DNA from: Prochloraceae cyanobacterium
Lineage (GTDB): Bacteria > Cyanobacteriota > Cyanobacteriia > Cyanobacteriales > JASJDA01
Length of the DNA: 53,131 nucleotides
Assembly: GCA_030065755.1 (NCBI GenBank)
Contig: JASJDA010000013.1
Location: forward strand, 1-53,131
Reading direction: 5' to 3'
Shown piece after piece: positions 17,026 through 27,007 of the stretch. The notes beneath the pieces are model-generated. The model was given only the letters and a program-made list of their open reading frames with translations, ran no database searches and had not been told where the DNA came from. Position 1 is the first letter of the stretch, and each line of letters opens with the position of its first letter. The position numbers and the translations under genes were made by a program.

Positions 17026-18498
17026 ATGACTGCTGTGCCAATATCTAGCCAGACATCCTCAAAGAAAAACGCTCCAACAGAAAGCGTGATAATAGAATCA
17101 ACACCAGTCTTGGCACTTAAAGAGCTGGTGGCAAACCTGCATAAAGAACAAAACAAGATCCAAAACTTGTTGAGTTCTCTGAGTTTTGCTCTGCGCAGCT
17201 TCAATAACTTAAATCAGTTTTTGGAGTTGACTCCTTTAATAACAGCAAGAGTAACTGATGCTGAAGGAGGGGCGCTAATTCTATTAAAGCCAAACGGCCA
17301 AGCTCGTCTGGAACAGCTACACTGTCAAGACACTAATAAGTGTCGGAGTATTCGTCCAGTGCTAGAGCAAATAACTCGTCGTATCTCTAGCAATAACTCA
17401 AATTTTGAATCGAACAAAAAAGCAATAAATTCCCATTCCTGGTCGGGATATCTCGATGAAGAAATTAGGCGGGAGTTGGGTTCCAAGGTGCAGATGTTCG
17501 GCATTCCCATATTGGTCAAGAATGTTGAAAGAGGTCGTCTCTACGTATTTAGCAGTGATAAAGAATACGTGTGGACTCCCATGCGACAAAAATTACTGCA
17601 ATTGGTCGCAGATCAAACAGCGGTAGCTATTGCTAACAACGAACTGACTGTTGAATTGCGATCGAAACAAAGTCAGGATCGCGAGTTAGAAATAGCTTCG
17701 GAGATACAGCTGAGATTACTGCCGAGGGAGTGTCCTAAAATTAAAGGGGTGGAATTAGCAGCAGATTGTAAGACGGCGCGCCGCATTGGAGGAGATTATT
17801 ACGATTTTATTCCCACTAACTACGATCGCCTGCGAGACTCTGAAGCCGAGGAACATGCACGCTCGACTTGCGTACCCTGGAGCGTAGTTATTGGGGACGT
17901 TATGGGAAAAGGAGTTCCTGCTGGTTTAATTATGACCATGACGCGAGGAATGTTGCGGGCGGAAGTCCTCAACCGCCACTCCCCAGCGAAGATTTTAGAA
18001 CATTTAAATAGGGTGATGTATGCAGATCTAGAAAACTCCCGTCGCTTTGTTACCCTATTTTATTCGGAGTACGATCCCAAAACCGGAATTCTCTCATATA
18101 GTAATGCCGCTCACAATCCTCCTTTATTGTGGAAAGCTCAAAGCGGTTCGATACAAAAGTTAGATGCTTGGGGTATGTTAATCGGATTGGATATTGATTC
18201 TAATTATGAAGATGCCCAGATTCAGCTGGATCCAGGAGATACAATTATTTATTATACCGATGGGTTTACTGAAGCCCACAATCCACACGGAGAGCTCTTC
18301 GGTCCTATCAATGTTAACGATATCCTAGATGAAGAGAATCTATTTGTTAGTTCTTTTGAATGGGCAGCTAAGCACTGCGAGACGGCCCAAGAAATTCTAG
18401 ATTATCTCTTCGATCGAGTAGGCAAGTTTATTGGTGACGACAATAACAATAGTGACGATATGACTTTGGTGGTTATGAAGGTAAAATCTTCTGAGTAA
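17026..18498 (+). CDS. GAF domain - PP2C/SpoIIE-family serine phosphatase (RsbU-like)
   Basis: This 490-residue regulator has a GAF-like sensory domain (about 55-205), a linker with EIASEIQLRLLP, and a PPM/SpoIIE phosphatase domain (about 235-485). Metal-binding landmarks are present: GGDYYDF, then VIGDVMGKGVPAGL, YYTDGFTEA and a terminal NSDDMTLVVMK. Relatives dephosphorylate anti-sigma-factor antagonists, so a partner-switching role is likely; no antagonist or anti-sigma gene is adjacent. The ATG at 17026 is preferred over a TTG four codons upstream. The residues seen are consistent with an active enzyme. Confidence 0.9.
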   Translation: MTAVPISSQTSSKKNAPTESVIIESTPVLALKELVANLHKEQNKIQNLLSSLSFALRSFNNLNQFLELTPLITARVTDAEGGALILLKPNGQARLEQLHCQDTNKCRSIRPVLEQITRRISSNNSNFESNKKAINSHSWSGYLDEEIRRELGSKVQMFGIPILVKNVERGRLYVFSSDKEYVWTPMRQKLLQLVADQTAVAIANNELTVELRSKQSQDRELEIASEIQLRLLPRECPKIKGVELAADCKTARRIGGDYYDFIPTNYDRLRDSEAEEHARSTCVPWSVVIGDVMGKGVPAGLIMTMTRGMLRAEVLNRHSPAKILEHLNRVMYADLENSRRFVTLFYSEYDPKTGILSYSNAAHNPPLLWKAQSGSIQKLDAWGMLIGLDIDSNYEDAQIQLDPGDTIIYYTDGFTEAHNPHGELFGPINVNDILDEENLFVSSFEWAAKHCETAQEILDYLFDRVGKFIGDDNNNSDDMTLVVMKVKSSE

Positions 18499-18608
18499 AT
18501 TTTATTTCCTTGAGAGCAATTAGTATTGGAGAACACTGGCATATTAAACAAAAATCGAGCAAGCTAAACAAGTAGTAATTAATCAAAAAACAAGAGCTGG
18601 TAAGATTT

Positions 18609-18866
18609 ATGATTATTGCGGACAACTCAACTATTTGCGCTCAACTAATAGATTATTTGCCAATCGAGCAAATGTCTCATCTTGTAAACGAACAGCTAAT
18701 ACCAGCAATAACCGTATTAGCCCAGGGCTATCAAGATATAGAAGATATAGATGTCATAGCACAGATGCAAGATGCTTACAACAACTTTATTCAGTCCGGT
18801 CAAGTCTGGGCTTTGGGTATTGGGGTAGTTCTCGGTTATATTTTTAGAGCTTTTACGGCTTATTAA
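18609..18866 (+). CDS. Small membrane-anchored protein of unknown function
   Basis: I do not recognise this 85-residue protein. An acidic N-terminal two thirds, with regularly spaced Ile/Leu suggesting helices, is followed by one hydrophobic segment near the C-terminus (about 65-84, VWALGIGVVLGYIFRAF). This is a tail-anchored layout. It begins with an ATG preceded by GAGCTGGTAAG and is followed after only 38 bases by argH on the same strand, so the two may share a transcript. Coding character is plausible but not proven. Confidence 0.6.
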   Translation: MIIADNSTICAQLIDYLPIEQMSHLVNEQLIPAITVLAQGYQDIEDIDVIAQMQDAYNNFIQSGQVWALGIGVVLGYIFRAFTAY

Positions 18867-18904
18867 GTTAAATAAATCTTTAACCTTTGAATCAGAAGAA
18901 AACA

Positions 18905-20296
18905 GTGACGGAAAAAAAGACTTGGAGCGATCGTTTTGAAGGGAGTCTTCACCCCGCGATCGCTCGTTTCAACGCCAGTATCGGTTTTGATATCGAATTA
19001 ATTGAATACGATCTCACCGGTTCGATCGCTCACGCTAAAATGCTCGCCCATACTGGCATTATTTCTGTTGCCGAAGCAGAAGTTTTAGTAGCAGGTTTAG
19101 AACAAGTTCGCACTGAATATCGAGAAGGGAAGTTTAACCCAGGTATCGAACAAGAAGACGTTCACTTTGCTGTCGAAAGACGCTTGACAGAAATAGTCGG
19201 AGATGCTGGCAAAAAATTACACACGGCTCGATCGCGTAACGACCAAGTAGCCACCGATATCCGCCTCTATTTAAGAGACCAGATCGAGCAGATCCGGACT
19301 CAGTTGCGGGAATTTCAACAAATTATTCTCGATCTCGCACAAAAGAACGTAGAAACTCTAATTCCTGGCTATACTCACCTACAAAGGGCCCAGCCTCTAA
19401 GTCTAGCCCATCACCTCTTAGCTTACTTCCAAATGGCACAAAGGGACTGGGAACGCCTTGGAGAAATATATCGGCGCACTAACATCTTACCCCTGGGAAG
19501 CGGCGCTCTGGCAGGAACGACTTTTCCTATCGATCGAGAATATACCGCTTCTTTATTGAATTTTGATGGAATTTGTGCTAATAGCTTGGACGGAGTCAGC
19601 GATCGAGACTTTGCGATCGAATTTCTCAGTGCGGCTAGTTTGATTGTGGTTCACTTGAGTCGTCTGAGCGAAGAAATTATTCTTTGGTCATCTGAAGAAT
19701 TTGGGTTTGTGACTCTCAAAGATAGCTGCGCCACTGGTTCTAGCATTATGCCCCAAAAGAAAAATCCTGACGTTCCCGAATTGGTAAGGGGAAAAACTGG
19801 GCGTGTTTTCGGACACTTACAGGGGATGTTAGTCTTAATGAAAGGATTGCCCTTAGCTTACAATAAAGACCTGCAAGAAGACAAAGAAGCTATTTTTGAC
19901 GGGGTAAGAACAGTTAAGGCCTGTCTGGAAGCCATGAGTGTTTTATTGCAAGAAGGAATAGAATTTCGCACCTCTCGTTTGGCGCAGGCTGTAGCTGAAG
20001 ACTTTTCCAATGCCACCGACGTAGCAGATTATCTAGCGGCGCGAGGGGTTCCGTTTCGAGAAGCATATAATTTAGTCGGAAAAGTGGTTAAAACTTCTCT
20101 GGCGGCTGGAAAACTTCTCAAAGACTTAACTTTAGAAGAATGGAAGCAATTACACCCAGCTTTTGAAGAAGATATCTACTTAGCGATCGCTCCCAAACAG
20201 GTAGTTGCAGCGCGTAATAGTTACGGGGGTACGGGCTTTAAACGGGTAAGAGAGGCGATCGAACGAGCAAAAGATTTACTGCTAGAGCAAAAATAA
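18905..20296 (+). CDS. argH: Argininosuccinate lyase
   Basis: ArgH splits argininosuccinate into arginine and fumarate, the last step of arginine synthesis. The fumarase/aspartase superfamily signature [11 protein letters not shown] (about 278-288) is intact, as are [15 protein letters not shown] and TPGYTHLQ-like [13 protein letters not shown] chose the GTG at 18905 (463 residues, [17 protein letters not shown]), matching the usual cyanobacterial N-terminus, over a TTG six codons upstream. The protein is full length. A 12-bp inverted repeat lies just past the stop. Confidence 0.96.
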   Translation: MTEKKTWSDRFEGSLHPAIARFNASIGFDIELIEYDLTGSIAHAKMLAHTGIISVAEAEVLVAGLEQVRTEYREGKFNPGIEQEDVHFAVERRLTEIVGDAGKKLHTARSRNDQVATDIRLYLRDQIEQIRTQLREFQQIILDLAQKNVETLIPGYTHLQRAQPLSLAHHLLAYFQMAQRDWERLGEIYRRTNILPLGSGALAGTTFPIDREYTASLLNFDGICANSLDGVSDRDFAIEFLSAASLIVVHLSRLSEEIILWSSEEFGFVTLKDSCATGSSIMPQKKNPDVPELVRGKTGRVFGHLQGMLVLMKGLPLAYNKDLQEDKEAIFDGVRTVKACLEAMSVLLQEGIEFRTSRLAQAVAEDFSNATDVADYLAARGVPFREAYNLVGKVVKTSLAAGKLLKDLTLEEWKQLHPAFEEDIYLAIAPKQVVAARNSYGGTGFKRVREAIERAKDLLLEQK

Positions 20297-20318
20297 TTTT
20301 AATTCTGCCCCAAGTTCG

Positions 20319-20352
20319 TTACGATATCTTGATTAGATTAAAGATATCGTAA
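20319..20352. repeat. 12-bp inverted repeat after argH
   Basis: TTACGATATCTT (20319-20330) pairs exactly with AAGATATCGTAA (20341-20352) around a 10-base loop. No U-run follows, so it is at best an atypical terminator or 3'-end stabiliser for argH. Confidence 0.65.
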
Positions 20353-20480
20353 ATAATTGTTGAGTTTGATTAGGATTATTTTCTAAATATAACTATTCGT
20401 GGATAATTATAGTTAACGAAATATGTATTTAATTATACATGTATAACAAAAAACTATAAAACTTATCAAAAACCAAAAGA

Positions 20481-22217
20481 ATGGCTAAACAAGTGAGTCG
20501 CTATCAAACTATAGATTCTCAAAGAGAGATAAACATAGAACAAATGGAAAAGTACGATGCTAAGGCGATCGCGCGCTATTATCGCTATCGACCTTGGCAA
20601 TACATTTGGCGGACTTTGAGTGTTGTCTACTTGTTCGCTGTATTTTTATTGAGCTTGCAGTGGGATAAGTGGAGCAACCAAACAGAGAAAAATAAATACA
20701 AACGCGCAGCTGAATTGCGAGAATTACTTACCCGTTTAGGCCCTACTTTTATTAAAGTCGGTCAAGCCCTCTCAACGCGACCAGATTTAGTCCGTAAAGA
20801 CTTTCTCGCAGAATTAGTTAAGTTACAAGACCAACTGCCACCTTTTGACAACGAGATGGCTTTTGCCATCATTGAAGAACAAATAAATCACAGCGTAGAC
20901 GAAGTTTATCGAGAAATTTCCCCTCATCCCATAGCTGCAGCTAGCCTCGGTCAAGTATATCGTGCTGTTTTACACACTGGAGAAGAGGTAGCCGTTAAAG
21001 TACAGCGACCCAACCTAAGACCGATTCTAAGTCTCGACCTGTTTTTAATGCGCTGTGGCGCAAATTGGTTGGCTCCTTGGTTACCTCTCAATCTCGGACA
21101 CGATCTAACTCTAATTATAGATGAATTTGGCATCAAACTTTTTGAAGAAGTAAATTACATTAACGAAGGACACAACGCGGAAAAATTTGCTGCTAATTTT
21201 CAGGACGATCCAGAAATTAAAGTTCCTAAAATTTACTGGGAATATAGCAGTCACTGCGTCCTTACTTTAGAGTGGATTAACGGCTTTAAATTGACTGATA
21301 CCGACAAAATTAAAGCAGCTGGTTTAGATACCGATTCTCTAATTAGAATTGGGGTTACTTCTGGATTGAGACAATTATTAGAACATGGGTTTTTCCACGC
21401 CGATCCCCATCCAGGAAACTTATTCGCCACCCCTGACGGTCGTATGGCTTTTATCGACTTTGGCATGATGGATCAGCTAACGGAAAAATCCAAAGAAACA
21501 ATTGCCAGTGCCGTAGTACAACTGATTAATCGAGATTACCAGGCCTTAACTAAAGATTTCGTCGAGCTGGGCTTTTTGAGTTCTCAAACAAACATAGAAC
21601 CAATTATTCCTGCCTTAGAAAAAGTATTAGGAAGTGCTGTAGAACAAAATGTCAAAAACTTTAACATCAAGACTATTACAGACGATTTTTCAGAGTTAAT
21701 GTTCGACTATCCTTTCCGCGTACCAGCGCAATTTGCTCTGATTATTCGTTCTTTGGTGACTCAGGAAGGACTAGCCCTTTCCTTAAACCCCAATTTCAAA
21801 ATTGTTGAAGTCTCTTATCCATATGTTGCTAGGCGCCTCTTAACAGGAGAATCCCCCGAAATGCGTCGGCGCTTGATTGATGTCTTGTTTAAAGATGGCA
21901 AGTTCCAGTGGCAAAGGCTAGAAAATATGATTGAGATCGCTCGATCGGACAATAAATTTGATATTCTACCTACTGCTGGTCTGGGTTTGCGCTATCTCCT
22001 ATCTGATGAAGGTCAATACCTGCGTCGCGAACTATTAATGGCATTAACCGAAGACGATCGGCTCCATACCGAACAAGTACAGCGTATCTGGGCTTTAGTA
22101 AGAGAAGACTTACAACCAAACCGATTGTTTGATTTTGCTATCAAAGCCTTTCAGGAAATTTCTCTCGATACAGTAGCCGCGATCGTTCCCAAGGAAAATA
22201 ATATTGAGATACATTGA
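20481..22217 (+). CDS. AarF/ABC1/UbiB family atypical kinase-like protein
   Basis: UbiB/ABC1 proteins are atypical kinase-like ATPases linked to quinone and isoprenoid-lipid metabolism; cyanobacteria and plastids carry several. The 578-residue protein has the family marks: KVGQ (92-95, the KxGQ motif), AAAS (152-155, the Ala-rich loop), VAVKVQRP (170-177), HADPHPGN (306-313) and IDFG (325-328). A hydrophobic segment at about 43-59 lies before the kinase-like core, and the C-terminal ~200 residues are helical. The ATG follows a short A-rich leader. A small membrane-protein gene follows after 28 bp and is probably co-transcribed. Confidence 0.93.
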   Translation: MAKQVSRYQTIDSQREINIEQMEKYDAKAIARYYRYRPWQYIWRTLSVVYLFAVFLLSLQWDKWSNQTEKNKYKRAAELRELLTRLGPTFIKVGQALSTRPDLVRKDFLAELVKLQDQLPPFDNEMAFAIIEEQINHSVDEVYREISPHPIAAASLGQVYRAVLHTGEEVAVKVQRPNLRPILSLDLFLMRCGANWLAPWLPLNLGHDLTLIIDEFGIKLFEEVNYINEGHNAEKFAANFQDDPEIKVPKIYWEYSSHCVLTLEWINGFKLTDTDKIKAAGLDTDSLIRIGVTSGLRQLLEHGFFHADPHPGNLFATPDGRMAFIDFGMMDQLTEKSKETIASAVVQLINRDYQALTKDFVELGFLSSQTNIEPIIPALEKVLGSAVEQNVKNFNIKTITDDFSELMFDYPFRVPAQFALIIRSLVTQEGLALSLNPNFKIVEVSYPYVARRLLTGESPEMRRRLIDVLFKDGKFQWQRLENMIEIARSDNKFDILPTAGLGLRYLLSDEGQYLRRELLMALTEDDRLHTEQVQRIWALVREDLQPNRLFDFAIKAFQEISLDTVAAIVPKENNIEIH

Positions 22218-22245
22218 TTAAGGATTATTTAAGAATTGACATCTC

Positions 22246-22614
22246 ATGTACTATTTTCCCACACCGTCATATATTTTAATGGTTTTCGGTTTGTTTGCCG
22301 GCATAACCTCTGGCTTAGCTTTTGAAGCTACTCTCAAACAAAGAGTTCAAATGTCTATGTCCACTTCTAATCAAACAAAAAGGAAAATACCGAGATGGGA
22401 GCTATTTGTGCCATTTCTGGGAATTTGTACGGGTATTTGCGTGTTTTTGGCATCTGGCTTAGGTATTTTTAATATTGTCAATAAAATTGCCTATGCAATC
22501 TCTTTACCCGTAACGATTTTAATGGCAAGTCTTATATGGTCTCAATTGAGCAAATTATTGTTGCGATTTGAGCAAGGCAACTTGAAGGAAGCAGATTTCG
22601 ATACTTTAGAGTAA
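22246..22614 (+). CDS. Small three-helix membrane protein of unknown function
   Basis: This 122-residue protein is not one I recognise. It has three hydrophobic segments (about 9-27, 52-73 and 79-99) with a basic loop (KRKIPRWE) between the first two and an acidic C-terminal tail. The 28-bp spacing from the AarF/UbiB-like gene suggests an operon, so a role at the membrane alongside that protein is possible but unproven. A strong hairpin starts 30 bases after the stop. Confidence 0.7.
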   Translation: MYYFPTPSYILMVFGLFAGITSGLAFEATLKQRVQMSMSTSNQTKRKIPRWELFVPFLGICTGICVFLASGLGIFNIVNKIAYAISLPVTILMASLIWSQLSKLLLRFEQGNLKEADFDTLE

Positions 22615-22643
22615 TAGCGATATCTCTATCTTTAGACTTAAGC

Positions 22644-22679
22644 AAGAATCCCACGGTGGCATGCTACCGTGGGATTCTT
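22644..22679. repeat. 14-bp perfect inverted repeat after the small membrane protein gene
   Basis: AAGAATCCCACGGT (22644-22657) pairs exactly with 22666-22679 around an 8-base loop. The position fits an end-of-operon structure, but there is no T-run beyond it. Its GC-rich core resembles the end hairpins of IS200/IS605-like elements elsewhere in this window, although no partner end is visible. It may be a terminator or a solo remnant. Confidence 0.65.
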
Positions 22680-22824
22680 AAATGAAATATTTGTCTTTCG
22701 AGGGCAGTTGAGATTGAAGCAAAAGAATCTCAAGTTTCTCCTAAATTATACTGACTATCTTAAGTTGAAAATTTTTATGAGGAATGGATATAACACCTAA
22801 ATAAATCTCATTCCTCAATTCAAT

Positions 22825-23031
22825 TTATTGATTTTCAACTTCTTCAGGTTGTTGATATAGATTGTGTACCAAAACAGCGTGATAACCAGCGATAGTTGCG
22901 AGTAAAAATCCTTCAAATATTCCTTCTGATGGACTGATTTCATTATAGGTTTTTACTACACGATGACTGCAAATAGCGAGGAATAGTACAGAGACAGTGC
23001 TAAACAATATAACTCTGACTTTCTTATTCAT
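22825..23031 (-). CDS. Small two-helix membrane protein of unknown function
   Basis: This 68-residue protein has a basic N-terminus, a hydrophobic segment at about 5-22, a short polar loop (SHRVVKTYNEISPSEG), a second hydrophobic segment at about 38-58 and a polar QQPEEVENQ tail. The ATG is preceded by AAGGAG about 12 bases upstream, which supports real translation. Neither neighbour is close enough for an operon. I do not recognise a family. Confidence 0.6.
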   Translation of the reverse strand: MNKKVRVILFSTVSVLFLAICSHRVVKTYNEISPSEGIFEGFLLATIAGYHAVLVHNLYQQPEEVENQ

Positions 23032-23751
23032 TTTTTTATGACTCCTTTATTTGTGTTGGCTTTTTTTTGTTGTTTGAGTTTTTTCTGTAGTTAAATTGAG
23101 ATTTTATCTCGTCTCTATCTAAGTAGAAAAAAAACTTTATTTTGTTGAAATGAATTGTGAATTGGTTCGCGATCTTTGCGATGCTTTATTATTTAATTCA
23201 ATCAGTATTAGTACTAGAATGGCTTTTTTTTGAGAGCAAGTCAAGTATTATTTCTAAGAGACAGATTAACTTTCTTCGAACTTTAAAATAACTTCTTGAC
23301 TGAGATAGTTAAAAACCACAAAATTACAGATTATTAGTTCGATATCTTAGCTTTTTACTTAATTACCATTTTTCTGAAGCTAGTTTAAAGCCGTGGCTTT
23401 AATGAATACTTAATAATAAAATGGTGTTTCTATATTCTGATTTTAAGAATTGCTATAGGATATATGTCGAATTAATAAAGATTGGGTTGATTTAACTTTA
23501 TCTATATATAGTTTTATCTTTTTTTTTCGGATTTGCACTGACGCAGATCTCTCTCTCTTATTTATTTCGATCGCTAAGAATTTCAATCTGTGATTTGAGC
23601 GGTTTTCTAAGCAAATAATTAAAATATTCTTTTTAACACTAAAATTCCCTGCGATCGCTCTACAGGGATTATACTTATTAACTTAGCAAAAAATTGCTAG
23701 AAAAATAGTTGGCTTTGGTTTGTGTGGAACAAAAATCGATCGCAGCCCGTG
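23032..23751. other. 720-bp AT-rich gap with two small palindromes
   Basis: No gene is visible. A near-continuous palindrome TTAAAGCC-GT-GGCTTTAA lies at 23385-23402. A 6-bp hairpin (TCCCTG at 23646-23651 with CAGGGA at 23663-23668, enclosing a HIP1 octamer) could end the minus-strand carotenoid oxygenase transcript, since AATTTT follows it on that strand. Poly-T tracts are frequent. Confidence 0.45.
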
Positions 23752-25242
23752 CTAAATTTTCTCAGCAAAACACTGGCTACTCCAACTACCGTGTAAACCG
23801 TAGGGAATGTGGTGGGACAGATGTAATTGAGCAATTGGTCCACCAGACAAATACTGACCGTCTAAAATTGCCAAGATCGATCGATGAAGACTCGCATCAT
23901 AAACCATCGTCAGTACCCAGCCCTCATCTTCATTACTTGCATCGGGTTTAGGGACAAAAATAGGCTCGCTAACATAGCCTTTAGGAGCAAAAGACCAAAG
24001 GTCAGATTCTTCGGTCTTCCAGTCTAATTTCACAATAGCTTGCTGAGGTGCGTTTCCTGTAGCATTATGGGCAGCACTGAAAAAAACATAGCGATAATTT
24101 TTTCCTACTCGATCGGGATGAATTGAGGGAAACTCGCAGCAGCGAGTATCTATTAACCTTTTTTCTACCTTTTCCTCTTTCAAATTGAGAGTAAATCGCC
24201 ACAACTGTCCTGGGGAAAGTGCCTCAAAATCAACGTCTTTATAACTGGTATTGGCTTCGACCTCTGGCAAAGAATCGTAGCAAATTGAGTCAATATAAAT
24301 CTCCTCACCCGACTCAAAAGCATTAGCGTGATGGAAGACAAAACCAGAGTTAGTTTCGAGAATTTTTACTCCTTTGTAGGGATGAGTGCGAGGAATCAGT
24401 ACAATTTTAGTAGGGCGATCGGGCTGATATTTAACGCATTCCCCTGCACCGCGAAGCCCTAAAGCAAAAGGAAGAGGATTGAAGCTAACCGGATTTTGGA
24501 AAAAGATGCAGTAGTTAGGAGTTATGGCAAAATCGTGGATAAAAGAAAAACCAGGAATGCTGTGGGCGTGACGGCGCAACAATTTACCCTGAGGATTGAA
24601 TTCGTAGATGGTAATAGTAGAAGAAAGACCGACTTTAATTGAGAAATTCACCAAACACGGTTCGCCTCCGTCCATTTTACAGTTGGGATCTATATGAGGA
24701 TGGGCAGAAAAATCATCCCCAGGTTCCAAAATCCCATCGAGGTAATCTATTCCTATGGTTTCTAGAGTGTGGGGATCGAGACGATGAGGTTCAGCAGCTT
24801 CCCACAGTGCCAGTAGTTTATCGCCCCAGTAAATAACGTTGGTATTGGCAATATTTTTGAGCTTGAAGTCAAAAGCATTATTCAACCAGCCGCCAGGTTT
24901 TTGAGTGCCAAATACGCCGCGATAGATAATTTCACCCGCTTGTTGTTCTTTGACATAAGCTTCGGTGCGGACGAAGCGGTTGCGAAAGTAGGCGCGACCT
25001 TCTTGAAAAGTAATAGCGCAAACCATGCCGTCGCCATCAAAAGGATGCTGTATGGGAGTGCCGTGAATATCTAATAAACCAGGGCCGTTACGAAACAAAG
25101 TACCCTGTAGTTGAGAGGGTATTTCTCCTTCAATCTCATCTATCCAGTATTCGTATTCGTTGGGTTGGGACTGATATCCTTTTTGCCAGTCTTGACGGTT
25201 GTAGGTTTTAAAAACAGATTTTTGTGAAAGTAAGTTAGCCAT
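23752..25242 (-). CDS. Carotenoid cleavage oxygenase (apocarotenoid-oxygenase-like)
   Basis: Members of the RPE65/CCD family cleave carotenoids or apocarotenals using a non-heme Fe(II) held by four histidines. All four are in place: SAHPHID (His183), SFIHDF (His236), FHHANAF (His304) and YGLHGSWS (His484), at nearly the same positions as I recall for the structurally known Synechocystis apocarotenoid oxygenase. The 496-residue length also matches. NGPGLLDIHG and HPFDGDGMV are further family marks. No signal peptide is present. It follows the transporter-like gene on the same strand by 21 bp, so the two are probably one operon. The exact substrate cannot be read from sequence. Confidence 0.92.
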   Translation of the reverse strand: MANLLSQKSVFKTYNRQDWQKGYQSQPNEYEYWIDEIEGEIPSQLQGTLFRNGPGLLDIHGTPIQHPFDGDGMVCAITFQEGRAYFRNRFVRTEAYVKEQQAGEIIYRGVFGTQKPGGWLNNAFDFKLKNIANTNVIYWGDKLLALWEAAEPHRLDPHTLETIGIDYLDGILEPGDDFSAHPHIDPNCKMDGGEPCLVNFSIKVGLSSTITIYEFNPQGKLLRRHAHSIPGFSFIHDFAITPNYCIFFQNPVSFNPLPFALGLRGAGECVKYQPDRPTKIVLIPRTHPYKGVKILETNSGFVFHHANAFESGEEIYIDSICYDSLPEVEANTSYKDVDFEALSPGQLWRFTLNLKEEKVEKRLIDTRCCEFPSIHPDRVGKNYRYVFFSAAHNATGNAPQQAIVKLDWKTEESDLWSFAPKGYVSEPIFVPKPDASNEDEGWVLTMVYDASLHRSILAILDGQYLSGGPIAQLHLSHHIPYGLHGSWSSQCFAEKI

Positions 25243-25263
25243 AGTAGATTGAGAATTGTAAGA

Positions 25264-26730
25264 TTATCGATCGCTTTGAGAAGATGCAGGAGTTTTAACT
25301 AACTCGGGAACTAGATCGGGAAGTACTAATGGATCTACTCCAGATCCGGTAGGATGAGGTTCAAAAACTTCTGCTGGGGGCAAATTATTGTCAATGGTTT
25401 CGCTGCCTAATTTTTGGGGATCTCCTGTTGGAAGCCAACCTAAGAAGAATAGGGGTAATAGAGTGGATAGGTTGGTAATGACAACTAACAGCCACAAATG
25501 GTCGAAGTTTGTTTCTGTTACTCCTAGCCAATGGGTTAGCAAAGCCCCGAACTCTTGGGACAAGACCATAGAAAGGTTCCAAATCGACATCAGCAGAGCA
25601 AATAAAGTAGCTTCTATACCAGCAGGACACAGACGCGCGGAGAGGACTAAAACGGGCATAAAGGCAATTTGTCCCATTACGGCGAGTACGAGACTATCTC
25701 CTAAGCTGAACCAATAGTCGTCAATACCGATCGCTCTGTTGGCGTGGGTCACTAGCAGCAGACTGGTCATTCCTAAAACCGCAGAAATAAAAGTACTCCA
25801 GCCTAAAATTACTGGGAAGGAAACATTTTTAAGAAAACGCTGATATACCCAGACACCTATAAGGGCTGCTACGCTAGTCACTAGGCGCACCCGCCCTAAA
25901 AATTCTGGTTCAAAGCCTAAGTCGTTGGTGGTAAAGAAGAAAAATGCCGACTCAGCGTTGGGGGTAGCTTGCCAGAGGAAAATAAAGGCGGTAGGTAGCA
26001 AGATAGATTTTTGCTTAATTGCCTGCCAAACTTTCTTAATTTGCTCGCGAGATCCAGACAACAAGCTATTTGTGGAAGAATCAGATAAAGGTGCTTTGGT
26101 AACTCGTTCTTCTACAATTAGACAAGCAACTGCCGAAACCAGCAGGGGAAAAGTGGCAGTAATTGCAAATACTATTTGGTTGCTTAATTGTTGGAGCAAC
26201 CAACCACTCAAATAAGCTGTGACTAGTCCTCCCAATGCTGAGATACCCCAGCATAAAGATTGTAGTGAACCAGCTCTGGCTAAAGATTCTTGCCTCACTC
26301 GCTCTACTACAACTGAATCTACAATTACGTCACTAATTGCAACAGAGAGGGAACTGAGTAAAATGGCTGAGGTAGCAGTCCAAGAATTGTGTACTACTGT
26401 AGCTAGTGCTAGCCAAGATATCGCTCCCAAAATTCCTGATAAAATTAAATAGGAGCGCCTGCGATAGCCAAATAGGGGCAGACCGTCTGAAAGGAAGCCA
26501 AATACTGGTTTAATTATCCAGGGTAAGGCAGCAACACCTATTAAAGCGGCTACTTCTGCCGGACTCAAACCTAGATCGTCTTTGAGAAAAAAACTAATTG
26601 CCAAGCGTGCCAAGCCTAGAATGCCCTGAACGAAATAAACGGTTAAGATGGCAAACAGTTCAGGAGTTGGCTCGTTGTCAAATAAAATTTTCTCTTGGAA
26701 AAAATTTTTAATTTTTTTTACTTCGGGCAT
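25264..26730 (-). CDS. Folate-biopterin transporter (BT1/FBT) family protein, MFS fold
   Basis: This 488-residue polytopic protein has about 12 hydrophobic segments and the BT1-family N-terminal half: YFVQGILGLARLAISFFLKDDLGLSPAE, then PWIIKPVFGFLSDGLPLFGYRRRSY, the loop between helices 2 and 3. Characterised relatives move folates or pterins in Leishmania, plant plastids and Synechocystis, so folate uptake is a reasonable but untested guess. The C-terminal ~60 residues are Pro/Ser-rich and probably cytoplasmic. The ATG at 26730 opens a two-gene unit with the carotenoid oxygenase. That pairing has no obvious biochemical logic. Confidence 0.88.
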   Translation of the reverse strand: MPEVKKIKNFFQEKILFDNEPTPELFAILTVYFVQGILGLARLAISFFLKDDLGLSPAEVAALIGVAALPWIIKPVFGFLSDGLPLFGYRRRSYLILSGILGAISWLALATVVHNSWTATSAILLSSLSVAISDVIVDSVVVERVRQESLARAGSLQSLCWGISALGGLVTAYLSGWLLQQLSNQIVFAITATFPLLVSAVACLIVEERVTKAPLSDSSTNSLLSGSREQIKKVWQAIKQKSILLPTAFIFLWQATPNAESAFFFFTTNDLGFEPEFLGRVRLVTSVAALIGVWVYQRFLKNVSFPVILGWSTFISAVLGMTSLLLVTHANRAIGIDDYWFSLGDSLVLAVMGQIAFMPVLVLSARLCPAGIEATLFALLMSIWNLSMVLSQEFGALLTHWLGVTETNFDHLWLLVVITNLSTLLPLFFLGWLPTGDPQKLGSETIDNNLPPAEVFEPHPTGSGVDPLVLPDLVPELVKTPASSQSDR

Positions 26731-27007
26731 AAATAAACCAATGAGGAAAAAATATTAAGATTTATTTCTTTTTATATTATATTTGTAAATTAATTTAATT
26801 TCTCCTAGCTCTCTTCTTATCTATTGGATGCCAGATTAGAGAAAGGGGATAGGCGATTGAAAACTATCTTCTCATGATTTTTTTTATAAAAATCAATAAA
26901 AGTTTATCCGTAGTCAAGACATCATTACGATCGCTTTAGTGATAAATTGTTAAGGAAATTGGAGCGAGAAAACAAGCTAATTTTCTTTCATAATTGAGCT
27001 TAAATCC

